Notes under the pieces: generated by a model | Database searches by the model: none | Told to the model about the DNA's origin: nothing | The model's input: only the letters and a program-made list of their open reading frames with translations | Position numbers and translations under genes: made by a program | In this document: positions 1 to 11,218 of the stretch, in pieces | How the letters are laid out: each line of letters opens with the position of its first letter | Position numbering within the stretch: position 1 is the stretch's first letter | Assembly: GCA_012934845.2 (NCBI GenBank) | Contig: WNNJ02003300.1 | Location: 62,001-126,000, forward strand | Source: Pomphorhynchus laevis | Taxonomy: Eukaryota > Acanthocephala > Palaeacanthocephala > Echinorhynchida > Pomphorhynchidae | DNA: 64,000 nt | Direction of reading: 5' to 3'

Positions 1-369
1 AAGTATGGTACAGAATATGACGAGTGAAGAGTGATACTTTTGGACTGTAATTAAAAAGAATATGCTTCAGTATCAAGTTATGAACTCGATATTAAGGAGG
101 TGAGAGCGAGAATAGAGTTTAATATTTTCCAAGAATCTTACGGGTTATAGGGTGACTTAAGTTTATATTATTAAGTCCGATATAATCAAAAGGATATTGG
201 TTCAAATAAGCTGAATACTGAAATTTCTTTACCAACTACAAGTAACACAAATAATGCTATACATAAGTTTAAAAATTATATCCGCGCTACTAGACTACCC
301 ATTCAGTTGCGATACTACGATAACTGCATGTCATCAATATTCACATGTATATACAGACCTAATCGCCCT

Positions 370-700
370 CATATCGACAAGATTGGTGGTGTATATCAAA
401 TTAAGTGTTAGGACTACACCTTTAGCTATATCGGGCAAACATGTAAAACATTTTCTACAAGGGCCAGCAAACATTGGGAACCGTTAAATTCAGCAATCTA
501 CAAATCGGCACTGGCAGACCATGCGCATGAGAAGAACCATACCAATGATTTTAATAAAACACAAATTATCTGTATTGAAAGTAATTATTGTAAATTCATT
601 GAAACGGAAGGTGCTCGGGGTCACTGTTAAATTATCAAAATCGAAATGGCAAGATGCCCAGCAAGAGGTAGAAAATTTATTAAATTTTCGAATTTAGTTT
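370..700 (+). mobile_element. Penelope-like element remnant, GIY-YIG endonuclease domain (PLE-5)
   Basis: One frame from about 370 to 630 reads GGVYQIKC, then a TAG (409-411), then DYTFSYIGQTCKTFSTR and later SALADHAHEKNH. The YIGQT core, the downstream Arg and the ALADHAH...H segment are the hallmarks of the GIY-YIG nuclease that ends most PLE proteins. The nuclease nicks target DNA for reverse transcription. The RT domain is not visible upstream within the window, so this is a 3' fragment with at least one stop. Seen: motifs and frame. Inferred: PLE origin. Confidence 0.75.
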
Positions 701-1041
701 GGAATCAGAAATCTGAAACAGGTAAAATGTTGAGCATATAAAAAAGAAAAATAAGAACAAAGATCAGTTTCGTTCAAACGTTTTGATTATCAGTCGGACA
801 ATAAAAGCGTTTCTGTTTGCAACTAACGTCTTCGCTATTCAAACTTCAAGTTTTCGGAATCAAGAGCTTTATTGGTAGCTGAGAGGTGAGTTTTTGCTGT
901 TGATATAGTTTAGTTTAGTTTATTTATTTTTTATTTATTTTTATTTTTTTGATTTTTGTTTGTTGTATTTGCTTTTTGTTTTTTTTGTTTTTATTTATTT
1001 ATTCATATATATATACATCTAACATAAGTACATAAGTACAG
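701..1041. other. Non-coding stretch before LINE
   Basis: PLE tail up to about 780, then a T-rich low-complexity tract (905-1000) that probably belongs to the 5' UTR of the following LINE. No gene seen. Confidence 0.5.
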
Positions 1042-1686
1042 TTGGAAGGAACTAATTGCCTTAAGCCAGTTGGGAAGAGAAAATCTTCTTCCCAGCTGGA
1101 GGAAAATTTAAAAAATATAGAAAAAGAATCTTCAGTGCAAAAGAGGCTCTTGCCTATAAAGCAAGACTCTTTTGCACTTAAAGTAACATGTAAAGAAAAC
1201 CATAATCTAAACAAAAAAATAAGAGAGATAGAGAGGGAAATAAGAAAAACTGTTCGAGGAGAAATCTTCGAACGGTTTTTCAAAAGAGATAATTTCTACC
1301 GAATCTCTTTCAAAAGCTTAGCTTTGAAAGATAAATTCAAAGCGGCTTTAGTTGGAGAAGAGGGTATAGAAATTATCGACATTTCTCCACAAGTGACGGC
1401 CATCCTTATGGATGTGCCGTCATTTGCGGAGAAAGAAGATGTTGAAGAATTCTTACATCAATATGATGTAAGAATTCTAAAAGCATGCAAATCTTTTAAT
1501 CAATCATATAGTTCCTTTCTTTTGAAGGGAACTATATGTAGTTTGAAAAAATTAAAAGAAGATGGAGGCAGCATCTGCGGACATCGAATATCTGTAAAGA
1601 TATTCGACGAAGACGATGCTGCCTTTCGGTATCCTCAGTGTTATAGATGTCAGCGCTGGGGACATTTTTCGAACATGTGTCGATAA
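1042..1686 (+). CDS. LINE-A ORF1-like (Gag-type) protein
   Basis: The 214-codon frame is rich in Lys/Glu and ends in a CCHC zinc knuckle (CYRCQRWGHFSNMC). In related LINEs such a protein binds the element RNA and forms the ribonucleoprotein carried to the target. The frame ends with TAA at 1684-1686, directly after the first knuckle, and the next two knuckles follow in the same frame downstream. The stop is therefore either a late inactivating change or a read-through point. The N-terminal half shows no motif I recognise beyond a charged, probably helical segment. The first ATG is at 1042, but an upstream non-ATG start cannot be excluded. Confidence 0.7.
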   Translation: MEGTNCLKPVGKRKSSSQLEENLKNIEKESSVQKRLLPIKQDSFALKVTCKENHNLNKKIREIEREIRKTVRGEIFERFFKRDNFYRISFKSLALKDKFKAALVGEEGIEIIDISPQVTAILMDVPSFAEKEDVEEFLHQYDVRILKACKSFNQSYSSFLLKGTICSLKKLKEDGGSICGHRISVKIFDEDDAAFRYPQCYRCQRWGHFSNMCR

Positions 1687-4600
1687 GTGTCACCGCGTTG
1701 CGTCCACTGCGGAGAAGAACACGAAACACAAGCATGTGGAAATAAAAATAGGCCGACATGTGCAAACTGTAGGCAACCTCACAAGGCGTACTCACACGTT
1801 TGTCCAGAGTTCAAGTCTTACTTGGCCTGGGTAAACAGTGAGAACAAGAAGGCTTGTGATGAAGCTCAGTCCTTCCTTAGGGCAGCCAAAAGTCACTCTC
1901 TGGATCAACACGCTGGACAAGCAGCGATGCTGATCGAGAGAGTACTTACTCTTGAAAAAGAAATGGCTGCCTTAAGGCAGGAAAATGCAAAATTAAAAAA
2001 AGATGATGTAATCCACGAATCCGATTTGAAGAAATTCAAATCAGAGTTGAACGCAACAACATTACGCAAATACAGATCGTTGAAACAGGAGAAAGACAAG
2101 TCATCGATTTCGGTGACTACTTTTAATCGTTTCAACGATTTGTCACAAATACAAGGCCCTCAGAATGAGGACAATAATAATTGTTCAGTAGTATCGACGG
2201 ATTCTGAAGGTCTTTCGATTAAAGCGCCAGGGACTGCTATAAAGATGCTGACGTTACCTGAATCACTTCAGGTGGCGTCGAGTCGGAGGGGCAGTTCCTG
2301 GCACAAAGCTTCGAATGCAAGAAAAAAAAAACGAAGAATTGAGTATTCTTCGCTTGAAGACATCTGCCTAATGAGTTGGAATATAGGTTCTGTTAAGAAC
2401 CTGATACAGTATTTCAGTCTCATACCGGCAGATGTGCTTCGCTTGCAGGAAGCAAGATCACCCGATCAATTGAGGATTTTTAGCAGCAAGATCGACGACT
2501 GCGACACATTTGTGTCAGCAGAAGGTCTCAGGATGGAACTCTTCCTAGTGTCGGTGGTAAAGAAGCGTTTTTGCGCATCTTTACTATCGCATGGCACTAG
2601 CGAAGTAGGTTCATTCCAGCTCCTCCGGTTTTTCATCTCTAGACGCCCAGTTTATGTAGCAAATTGTTACATCAAGCCGGGGGCCTGGAGTTCGAAAAAG
2701 GGGAGGAGAGAGATTCGATCAATGCTGTTGAAGATCTTCAATTTGGGTGGTCAATTTTTAATTGGAGATTTCAACGACGACGGTGGGTCTCGGGTGGGCA
2801 GCATGATCGCTCCAGCATGGGAGGTCATATGTCCCCCGGAAGGGACATTTATCCGTCGTCGCAATGGTTATTGCTCCACGTTAGATTTTGCTATGCAAAA
2901 CAAAAATACAAATTTTAAAATTAAATGGCAGCAGAATTTGCTGCCAGATACTTTTAATGATGGGCATAAGCTTGTATATTGGTCGTGGAAGGAGGAACTA
3001 GTTTTCAAGATAAGATTCCAACCGACACGGGCCGGTATACAAGCTTTTAATAGATCAATAAGCGAAGTAATGATAAATTTAAATAATAAAGATATTTTTT
3101 GTACTATTTTAAAAAATACTTTTAATGAAATAATAAATTTTAGTATTTGCAATAATAATTTTATAATAAATAATAATTTTAATTTTTTCGATTGTTTGAA
3201 TATTTTAGATGAGACGTTTTTGACAAATTTTACAAATAAATTAAAAGAATCAAATTCTCTATTAATTTTAAATAATGAAATTTTTAGTAATGCAAATAAA
3301 TTTTTAACTACTAAACGACCGCCCAACATCAAGTACACTCCTAAAGCTCTTCATTTGAAACGTATTCTCTGGGGTTTACGAACGGATACGAATCCTTCGT
3401 CTCAGAGAATCGCTCAAATGGCTCTGCTCAAGAATGATATTCAAGAGTTGGAGCAGAGGGTAGACGCTAAAAAGTTGCTGTCTTACAAGAATTTTTCAAA
3501 GGAATGGTGGCAAACCATTAGGCGAACCACCTTCCGTTCTTGGAGGGCAGCGGCTTCTAAGTGGATATCCTCTAAGGGTTTTGGGAATGTACTTCATGAA
3601 ATGAAAATGAAACACCTAGCCAATGCTGAAGGATGGACCGAGAGGAAAATGATGAAGATCCGTATGGAACTCTTGTTTTCGACAATCGACAATTCGCAAG
3701 AGGACATCACTATCGAGGACATTTTGAGTGCGTGGCCAGTCGTGCCAAAGACTTCGTCTAACGGGTCTTCGGCATGCGCTGCTGCGACCAAATTGGTCGT
3801 CGATAGGGTTCGGACGGATATTGCTGCCAAGATGCTAGGAGTACCTTTAGCATCTTGGTGTGATATTGCGGTCGGAAAAGTGGTGTTCCTTGCGAAGGGA
3901 AGATGGGTGTCGAATGCTAAAGACACAAGACCCATAACAATATCTAATAATATTGTTATGGTGTATGAGAGAGCTCTTGCTAGGATCCTTTCCCGATTCT
4001 ACGAAGATCGTGATATGTTGGGAGACCACATTCACGGGTTTCGTAGAGGAAGGGGAACTGTTAAGGCAGTAAGGTCCATGCAGAGTTTTCTCACCAGCGA
4101 TAGACGACCTGCAGTCCTCTATTCGCTGGATGTGTCGGCGGCCTTCGACAACTTGGGGCATGATGCAATAGTTACAACGTTAACCAGTGATGGTATACCG
4201 AGTAATTTGTTGCATCGTGTCCTGGGTATATTAAAAGCAAGAACTTTCTACTTGGATGATGACGGGGGTAAGTACTATCATCTCAACAAAGGACTTCCCC
4301 AGGGCTCACCTCTGTCTCCTATCATTTATATGATAGTGACGAGGGGAGTTCTGGAGGGTCTTTTGGATAGGAACACCCACGCCATCATTTATGCGGACGA
4401 CATCTCGATCGCATTTAAGAGAAATACTCTGTCGGATGCAAGGTTTGAAGGGCGAATGAAGTCTGTAATGGACATTGTTGCTCATCGCTTAGCGAAGTTT
4501 GGCTTGTCTTTAAACCCAGCGAAGAGCAATTTTGTTCATTACAGATTTCGGCGTCCTGGAAAGCACACTCGTCTCCTCGATTCTCTTCCAGGGAATCGAA

Positions 4601-4941
4601 AGCGTCGGGTGCGCATTCTGGGATCCGTTTTCGAACCACGTTTGCATCCTAGGTCAGATATGGCCAGGTGTTTCAAATTAGTTAGAAAAGGGCTACGTAT
4701 GTTTGAAAGAGCGAGACGATTAAATGCCGGTTTGGGTAGATGTGTAATTGTGCTCAATGCGTTTGTATTGAGCGGATTGTACTTCTACTCAAACAATCGC
4801 CCTCCAGAACAACGATATCTATTTTTAAAACGATTATTAATTTTAATAAATAAATTTTTTATGAATGAAATTGAAATTAAAAATAAATTAATTAAAAAAT
4901 ATGTTTTATTTTACAATTTGAAAATCAAATGTTTTGAATAA
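1687..4941 (+). CDS. LINE-A ORF2: zinc knuckles, APE endonuclease, reverse transcriptase
   Basis: A 1084-codon frame beginning right after the ORF1 stop; its first codon is GTG, so it has no own ATG start and continues the ORF1 frame. Two CCHC knuckles (CVHCGEEHETQAC, CANCRQPHKAYSHVC) open it. A coiled-coil-like Lys/Glu stretch follows at about residues 80-140. The endonuclease shows SWNIGS (about 229), RLQEA, LIGDFND (about 358) and DGHKLVYW near its end. The RT shows GFRRGRGT, LDVSAAFD (about 814), LPQGSPLSP (about 872) and the catalytic YADD (902-905). A very A/T-rich linker encodes mostly Asn/Ile/Phe between endonuclease and RT (about 460-540). No RNase H is seen. All key catalytic residues that I can judge are present. 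Confidence 0.85.
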   Translation: MSPRCVHCGEEHETQACGNKNRPTCANCRQPHKAYSHVCPEFKSYLAWVNSENKKACDEAQSFLRAAKSHSLDQHAGQAAMLIERVLTLEKEMAALRQENAKLKKDDVIHESDLKKFKSELNATTLRKYRSLKQEKDKSSISVTTFNRFNDLSQIQGPQNEDNNNCSVVSTDSEGLSIKAPGTAIKMLTLPESLQVASSRRGSSWHKASNARKKKRRIEYSSLEDICLMSWNIGSVKNLIQYFSLIPADVLRLQEARSPDQLRIFSSKIDDCDTFVSAEGLRMELFLVSVVKKRFCASLLSHGTSEVGSFQLLRFFISRRPVYVANCYIKPGAWSSKKGRREIRSMLLKIFNLGGQFLIGDFNDDGGSRVGSMIAPAWEVICPPEGTFIRRRNGYCSTLDFAMQNKNTNFKIKWQQNLLPDTFNDGHKLVYWSWKEELVFKIRFQPTRAGIQAFNRSISEVMINLNNKDIFCTILKNTFNEIINFSICNNNFIINNNFNFFDCLNILDETFLTNFTNKLKESNSLLILNNEIFSNANKFLTTKRPPNIKYTPKALHLKRILWGLRTDTNPSSQRIAQMALLKNDIQELEQRVDAKKLLSYKNFSKEWWQTIRRTTFRSWRAAASKWISSKGFGNVLHEMKMKHLANAEGWTERKMMKIRMELLFSTIDNSQEDITIEDILSAWPVVPKTSSNGSSACAAATKLVVDRVRTDIAAKMLGVPLASWCDIAVGKVVFLAKGRWVSNAKDTRPITISNNIVMVYERALARILSRFYEDRDMLGDHIHGFRRGRGTVKAVRSMQSFLTSDRRPAVLYSLDVSAAFDNLGHDAIVTTLTSDGIPSNLLHRVLGILKARTFYLDDDGGKYYHLNKGLPQGSPLSPIIYMIVTRGVLEGLLDRNTHAIIYADDISIAFKRNTLSDARFEGRMKSVMDIVAHRLAKFGLSLNPAKSNFVHYRFRRPGKHTRLLDSLPGNRKRRVRILGSVFEPRLHPRSDMARCFKLVRKGLRMFERARRLNAGLGRCVIVLNAFVLSGLYFYSNNRPPEQRYLFLKRLLILINKFFMNEIEIKNKLIKKYVLFYNLKIKCFE

Positions 4942-5440
4942 GTTTTTGTTTATCTTGTTTGGAATTTGTTTGATTATTTTTCTAAAATTAGATGTATATA
5001 TTAATTTTATAGTGCGCTTGCCTACAAGTGCTTTGTCAGAGAAATTAAGAAAAGTATAATTAAATGTATTATATCTTCATTTTTTGTCATTGTTTAAATG
5101 ACAAAAAATATTTTGTTACAAAATATTTTTTATTTTTTATTTTATTTTTTTTGGTAATATCAATTTTATCCAAATTTTGTTTTTTTATGAATGATTTTGA
5201 ATTTTTATTTTTTAGAATTGAATTTTAGCAGTTTATCATTTTTAATTTTTGTTTATAATTCTTATCCTCGACATCCAACCAAAGAAATCTCAATCGAAAC
5301 CTGCAAAAAGAAAGAAAAAAGAAAAAAGAAAGGAAACTCGAATGGGGATCCATACTTGGCTGGGGTCGAAAAAGTCAGAAAAAAAACGAAAATATATATG
5401 AATTTTGTGTTTTTTACTTTAATAAATTATTAATTTTTTT

Positions 5441-5600
5441 AAAGAAAGATGCACGTTAGGTGGGTCCTCACGTTGTACTGCCGGGTCTACGACTGCATTA
5501 GCAAACTTTACAAAGAAGGATGCTCAATCACGATTTAGAATTAAACGGTATCCATCATTCGCATTTAAGCCCGGCTTCAATTATTCAATCCAGAGTGACT
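5441..5600. other. Unassigned spacer
   Basis: GC-richer than its surroundings. No frame, repeat or motif recognised. Confidence 0.4.
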
Positions 5601-5890
5601 CGCATTTAATATATTTAATAAATTTTCGACCTAGTGTGGGGCGTCTTGCCATTTCGATTTTTATAATTATTGCAATCGTTTAATAAAGAAAGCAGTTGAC
5701 ATGGAATCAATGAAATCAGAACTGAATGTGCAGAATACATACACACTGTACACTTTGTGATCACTCTTTTATTATTTTTATAATTTCAGATAAAAATTTT
5801 CTGATGATCACCGAGTTTTGCTGTCGAAATACGGAAAATAAATTTGATTTTCATTTATATTTGCTGAGTGTGGTCTTACGTTTTAAATAA
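5600..5890 (+). mobile_element. PLE terminal fragment with CTGATGA...GAAA motif
   Basis: The segment at about 5648-5675 is the reverse complement of sequence downstream of the GIY-YIG remnant at about 634-655 (shared AAATCGAAATGGCAAGA). CTGATGA at 5801-5807 followed by CGAAA at 5825-5829 matches a motif found at the 3' side of other PLE endonuclease domains here. The part at about 5835-5860 (AAATTTGATTTTCATT) recurs in the inverted PLE ends at 59,583-59,780. No coding capacity. Confidence 0.5.
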
Positions 5891-5899
5891 AAAAGTTTA

Positions 5900-7925
5900 A
5901 ATGCTAAACATCGAACTCACTCATTCATCGGACTCACGAATGATGTGGCCGCCTTCCAACGAATAATCAACGAGATCATAGAGAAAGAAAACTTAACCGG
6001 AACATACTCATATCTTGACGACATTATTGTGTACTGCAAAACCCAGCAAGAACACGATATATATCGGGCAAACTTTCGTGAAGTTGCTTTTAAGTACCGA
6101 ATAACACTAAATGAATCGAAGTGTATTTTTAATAAGACGATGATCAATATTCTGGAATGTCAAGTTGGTAATGGTATTAAACGGCATGATCCTAATCGTG
6201 TATCATCTTTGCGAGAACTGTAAGTACCTCAAAATAAACGTCAACTGCGAGGAATTGTTGGCCTCTTCTCTAATTATTCCAAATGGATTCAAAATTTTTC
6301 GTCTTAGATTCGTCCGTTAGCTGAAACTACGAATTTTCCTACTACACCGGTAGCAAGGCGCTCTTTTGAGCTAATTCGTGATCTCATTTTTTCAGCTACA
6401 CTAACACCCATCGATTTCAATAAGACATTTACAGTTGAGACTGACGCCTCTCTCCATGCCATCGGTGCCGTATTAATACAGGATAACAAACCCGTTGCCT
6501 TTTATGCACATACTCTTAGCAAGATTGCCGTTGGACATTCCGCTATTTAGCAGAAGGCCCTCACCATCTCGAAGCATTACGATATTGGAGGCACTATTTG
6601 TCTTGTCGAACTTTCAATGTTCTGACTGATCAAAGGTCCTCTTCCTTTATATTTAACAGGAATCATAAGAGTAAAATAAAAAATGAAAAGGTGCAAAGAT
6701 GGCGTCTCGATTTATCTGAATTTAAGTATTGCATCATTTATCGGCCTGGAAAGTTGAATTGTGTGGCCGACTCAATGTCTAGGGATATCTGTGCATCAAG
6801 TTACGGGTATTTCAACAAACATAAAGATTTAAAGCTCCTTTACAAACTTCACGCGACACTGCCACCCTGGAGTCAATCGTTTGTACAATTTCATTCAATC
6901 GAATCAACTCCCATATAGCTCTGAAGACGTTCGTTATGTTGTCTCTCATTGCGTTAAATGTTCTTTGCTAAAACCGAACTTCTTTAAGCATCCAAAGACC
7001 GCCCTCATCAGAGCTACGCAACCATTTGACAGGATTTCACTTGACTTTAAAGGCCATTGTTTAGTTCATCAGGCTAGAAATATTTGATGACAGTCATCGA
7101 TGAATATTCTCGATATCTGTTTGCTTTCGAATGCCGAGATATGTCCACACAAACAGTGATTAATTGTCTACGCAGCATTGTGTCAATATTTGACCCTCCT
7201 GAATTTGTACATTTAGATCGCGGGTCATCCTTCATGTCGAAAAAATTCACAGATTATCTGAGCATTATTGGTACGGTAGCAGTCATTCTTCTCCGTACAA
7301 TTCGGTCGTAAACGGACAGATCGAGCGCTACAACTGCATTTTATGGATCGCTATACTTTTGCGGCTTAGAGACTACAATCGTCCTGTTGATGCTTGGGAA
7401 ACTGTTCTCACTGAATGTCTTCAGTCAATCCGGGGACTATTATGTACCGATACCGGTTCGATACCCCACTATCGTATCTTTAACTTCCCTAGACGTCCGC
7501 TAGCAAAATTCAACTTGCCCAAATGGCTATCTAATCCCGGTCCTATATTCGTAAGAAACTTCTACAAGCATGATAAATATGACGATAAATTGCTTAAAGC
7601 AAAATTGATAAACGCTAATCCTAACATGCACATATTGAATTTCCATCTTGGAAGGAAGCGAATATATCAACTCGGCATATATCTCGTTGTCCTTCAGAAA
7701 CCTGCATTTACAAGGATCCAAACAATGTGGATATTTATAATCCTGGAACATTAAGGACCGATGACGACAACAGTCTAGACAGTTTTGATACTAACCAGCT
7801 GTCTGAAGATAACAACGATGGAACGAAATATGATGTCTCCGACAATATCGATAAGAACGTGAACTCAAAGAAAGCTTCAATTCCCGATGCAAACCTTCAT
7901 CCTGTGAAGGTTTCATTGTAATTTT
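5900..7925 (+). mobile_element. Ty3/Gypsy fossil (CsRn1-like), pol remnant
   Basis: Fossil of a Gypsy LTR retrotransposon. In order it shows the second half of RT (YLDDIIV), RNase H, the integrase zinc-binding region, the integrase core (SLDFKGH, TVIDEYSRY) and the C-terminal part. The protein is clearly related to the whole-looking Gypsy copy at 43-47 kb but is well diverged from it. Gag, protease and the first part of RT are absent. It is broken, with several breaks, and no LTR is recognisable. Likely an old copy. Confidence 0.85.
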
Positions 7926-8040
7926 GTATTTGAAGATATTTGTTTTATTATTTTATTATTTTCTATTATTATAATTTTATTCCGTTTATTAATCACCAAA
8001 AAAAACAATTCTTAACTATTAAAGGCCGTCGTGTGATCAG
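7926..8040. other. A/T-rich spacer
   Basis: Probable 3' side of the preceding Gypsy fossil. No LTR recognised. Confidence 0.3.
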
Positions 8041-8199
8041 ATCATATAACTGAGTCTACGTATTTTATACTATATATAAATATAAAATTAATATAAATAA
8101 ATTAAATTATTAATTATTTTAAATTAATTTGAAGTTAAATAAAAGATCAATTAATGAACTTTAATTATAAATTTTTAAATTAAAGTTCAAACTAGTTTA

Positions 8200-8320
8200 A
8201 ACTTTCTTGACCTTTCCAGTTCAAGCTGAAGATGACGTGCCGTAGTGCCGTCGAAATATTGGATTTTTCTAATCAAATAAATATTCCTGTTTCCTCGCCT
8301 TCTTGTGAGGCTTTATCTGA
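8200..8320 (+). mobile_element. PLE-2 terminal fragment
   Basis: Carries CTGAAGA (8226-8232), a short G/C-rich stretch and CGAAATATTGGATT. It is the same sequence, inverted, as the end of the PLE-2 element at 32,887-32,980. Inserted next to PLE-1 tails. Confidence 0.65.
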
Positions 8321-8620
8321 ATAAGGAATAGAGGTCATCAGGAGGGCCTGCTGTGCTATCAGATTTCGTCCCCTAACTCCTCTACCCAACATAGCAAAAG
8401 GGGTCAAATACTTGTTAAGGACGTATTTCCTCTGATTAAATTTGATTATATAGTATCCTATTCTAATACAAAGTATATTATTTATTATCCATCCATAAAA
8501 ATATTTTTCGCTAATGATTTTAAATTAATTTTTAATATTATTTTGTTGATATATATATTTTACTATTTTCTGTTTGATGGTATTTTATAGTAACCTAGTT
8601 TAAAAATTGTTTTCGTCTCT
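8318..8620 (-). mobile_element. PLE-1 fragment, C-terminal coding end plus tail
   Basis: Matches, with divergence, the last part of the PLE-1 reading frame and its structured tail as seen at 23,734-24,010 and 41,247-41,530. It is an older copy that keeps only the 3' portion. Confidence 0.65.
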
Positions 8621-9007
8621 GTAGATGTTTACTTTTGACCGATATGTATAATTGTAAATGAACTACTTTTGATTGCATTTTTATACACTTATGGGCGTAG
8701 TAATTTGTCAAAATATTAATTTGCTTAAGTTTATCTAGATGTGATAAAACTCCATTTTTATTTATTCTTTACAACTTTTTGCATTCAACTCCGGGAAATA
8801 TAGAAACAATTTTTATAAATTATATCGTTAAATGTGCAGCAGATTTCTGCAACACAAATTATGTTGATCAATTAGCTGTGATGACGAAGGTAGACTAAAC
8901 TTATGAATATGAGTGTAATTTCTAATTATGCAAAAATTCAAGTTAATGGACTCACATTGTTTAATCGTTTTTCCTTGTTCGTTCTTAATTATATGTTAGA
9001 AATTTAG

Positions 9008-9190
9008 AGGATTTTATACGACGGTATTTAATTGCATACTAATGTAATATTACAACATATTGAACCTGATAACATGGCAGTTCCTCCTGATGATCTATAA
9101 TCCTTATTCTGATACATCGTATTTAATATTCAATTCATAAAAATTGACTTTTATTTTAAATTTAATTTTTTATTTTAACTTGATATAAAT
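9008..9190 (+). repeat. Direct repeat, copy 1 (partner 10,023-10,206)
   Basis: Begins GGATTTTATACGACGG and runs through CCTGATAACATGGCAG into a PLE-1 tail. The partner copy differs at only a few positions. Confidence 0.75.
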
Positions 9191-9206
9191 TATATAAAAT
9201 ATTTAA

Positions 9207-9608
9207 ACTCTTAAGTGGCAAATTTTTATGGATGGATAATAAATAATATACTTTGTATTATAATAAGATACTAGATAGTTTTATCAGAGGAAATACATCA
9301 TTAGCATGTATTTGGCCCCGCTGCTATGTTGGGTAGAGGAGTTAGGGGCCGAAACCTGATAGCATAGCAGTTCCTCCTGATGACCTCTAATTCTTATTCT
9401 GATACAACGTCTGTTATTTATTAGTCAATTCATAAAAATGACGTTTTTTTTAAATTTCAATTTTTTATTTTAACTTGATTTAAATTATAAAAAATCTAAA
9501 AACAATTATTAATTTTATTATTTAATTATTAAATTTTGATTTAGCATTATTATGTTTTGTTTAGTTTATAATTATATTAAATACGTAGACTCAGTTAGCT
9601 GATTTGAT
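9207..9608 (+). mobile_element. PLE-1 3' end, 5'-truncated copy
   Basis: Starts inside the last codons of the PLE-1 frame (CTTAAGTGGCAAATTTTTATGG). It carries the full structured segment (9285-9400) and the A/T-rich tail, and ends with the terminal motif at 9582-9608. Confidence 0.75.
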
Positions 9609-9925
9609 TTATAATAAATAATTATATAATGTTTTATACAATTTATATTTATAAATTGTATAAATTTATAAATATAATTATATTTTATATTAAAATATAT
9701 ATTATATTAAATATAATTATAATTTATATTTATAAATTGTTATTTATTAGTCAGTTCATAAAAATGACGTTTATTTTAAATTTCTATTTTTTTAAACTTG
9801 ATTTAAATTATAGAAAATCTAAAAACAATTATTAATTTTATTATTTAATTATTAAATTTTGATTTAGCATTATTATGTTTTGTTTAGTTTATAATTATAT
9901 TAAATACGTAGACTCAGTTAGCTGA
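9421..9925 (+). repeat. 500-bp duplication, copy 1 (partner 11,219-11,730)
   Basis: Two PLE-1 tails in tandem with a palindromic A/T segment between them. The stretch 9608-9850 appears identical to 11,406-11,648. Any open frame here (for example 9629-9835) is a by-product of A/T composition. Confidence 0.8.
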
Positions 9926-10022
9926 TTTGATTTGCTTCATCTAGAATAGACAGATCGCTGGTTGTTAAATTTTCCCATATGGGTTCTAGTCCGTATGTTA
10001 TGATGCGTTCAAGCATAATTGG

Positions 10023-10206
10023 ATTTTCATACGACGGTATTTAATTGCATACTAATGTAATATTACAACATATTGAACCTGATAACATGGCAGTTCCTCC
10101 TTATGATCTATAATCCTTATTCCGATACATCGTATTTAATATTCAATTCATAAAAATTGACTTTTATTTTAAATTTAATTTTTTTATTTTAACTTGATAT
10201 AAATTA
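10023..10206 (+). repeat. Direct repeat, copy 2 (partner 9008-9190)
   Basis: Same segment as 9008-9190, including the partial PLE-1 structured tail. Separation about 1.0 kb. Confidence 0.75.
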
Positions 10207-11218
10207 TTTGAAATATTATAAAAATTATTAAAATACATACGATGTTTCAGAATACGGATTAGAGGTAATCAGACGAACTGCTTTGCTATCAGGTTTCAGA
10301 CCCTATTCTTCGACCCAATATAGCAGTGGGGCCAAATTCATGCTAATGACGTATTTCCTTTGTTGATTATTTGACGTATTTTCTCTTTTGATATTATTTG
10401 ATTATTTGACGTATTTCCTCTTCTAATACAACGTCTGTTATTTATTAGTGAATTCATAAAAATGAAATTTATTTTAAATTTCAATTTTTTATTTTTCTTG
10501 ATTTAAATTATAAAAAATCTTATAACAATTATTTATTTTATTATTTAATTATTAAAATTTTATATTGAAATTCAAAATAAAAATCAATTTTTATGAATTA
10601 ATTAATAAATAACAGACGATGTATCAAAATAAGGATTAGAGGTCATCAGAAGTAACTGCTTGTAATCATGTTTAGGTCCCTATTTCTCCACACAACATGG
10701 TATTAGTGCCAAAGACGCGCTAATGACGTATTTCGTTGATGAAATAGCAGTTCCTCCTGATGACCTCTAATCCTTATTCTGATACAACGTCTGTTATTTA
10801 TTGGTCAATTCACAAAAATGACGTTTATTTTAAATTTCAACTTTTTAAACTTGATTTAAATTATAGAAAATCTAAAAACAATTATTAATTTTATTGTTTT
10901 ATTATTACTTTTTGATTTAGCATTATTATGTTTTGTTTAGTTTATAATTATATTAAATACAAACACTCAGTTAGCTGATTTAATTATTTAGAATTTTAAT
11001 TTATTTTAATTTAAATTTATTATCCATCCATAAAAATTTGTCACTTAAGACAAATTTGTACAAACTGATTCTGTACCCATTTACGGATAATTCAAATTGT
11101 ACAAACTGATCCTTTTTAATAAATACTTATGTTTAATAAAAATGTTTAAAAATTACAAAAGAAAATAGATTTCTGTATAGGTAAGTATCATATATTTGAT
11201 TAGTATATGATTTATCTA

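Larger units (their letters stand above)
1042..5440 (+). mobile_element. Near full-length APE-type LINE (R1/Jockey-like), LINE-A
   Basis: The order is zinc-knuckle ORF1-like protein, AP-like endonuclease, reverse transcriptase and an A/T-rich 3' UTR, which is the plan of an APE-class non-LTR retrotransposon. ORF1 and ORF2 lie in the same frame and are separated by a single TAA. The 3' boundary near 5440 is placed where A/T-rich tail sequence gives way to unrelated GC-richer DNA. It looks recent because the 1084-codon ORF2 is intact. Clade assignment (R1/Jockey group) rests on domain order and three CCHC knuckles, not on a tree. Confidence 0.8.

Noticed and set aside
9285-9420. Hammerhead ribozyme in the PLE-1 tail (CTGATGA and GAAA both present)
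   Set aside because: GAAA lies upstream of CTGATGA and two extra bases separate it from the only stem that could pair (TTAGGGG with CCTCTAA). The core cannot form canonically. Kept only as an unspecified structured element.
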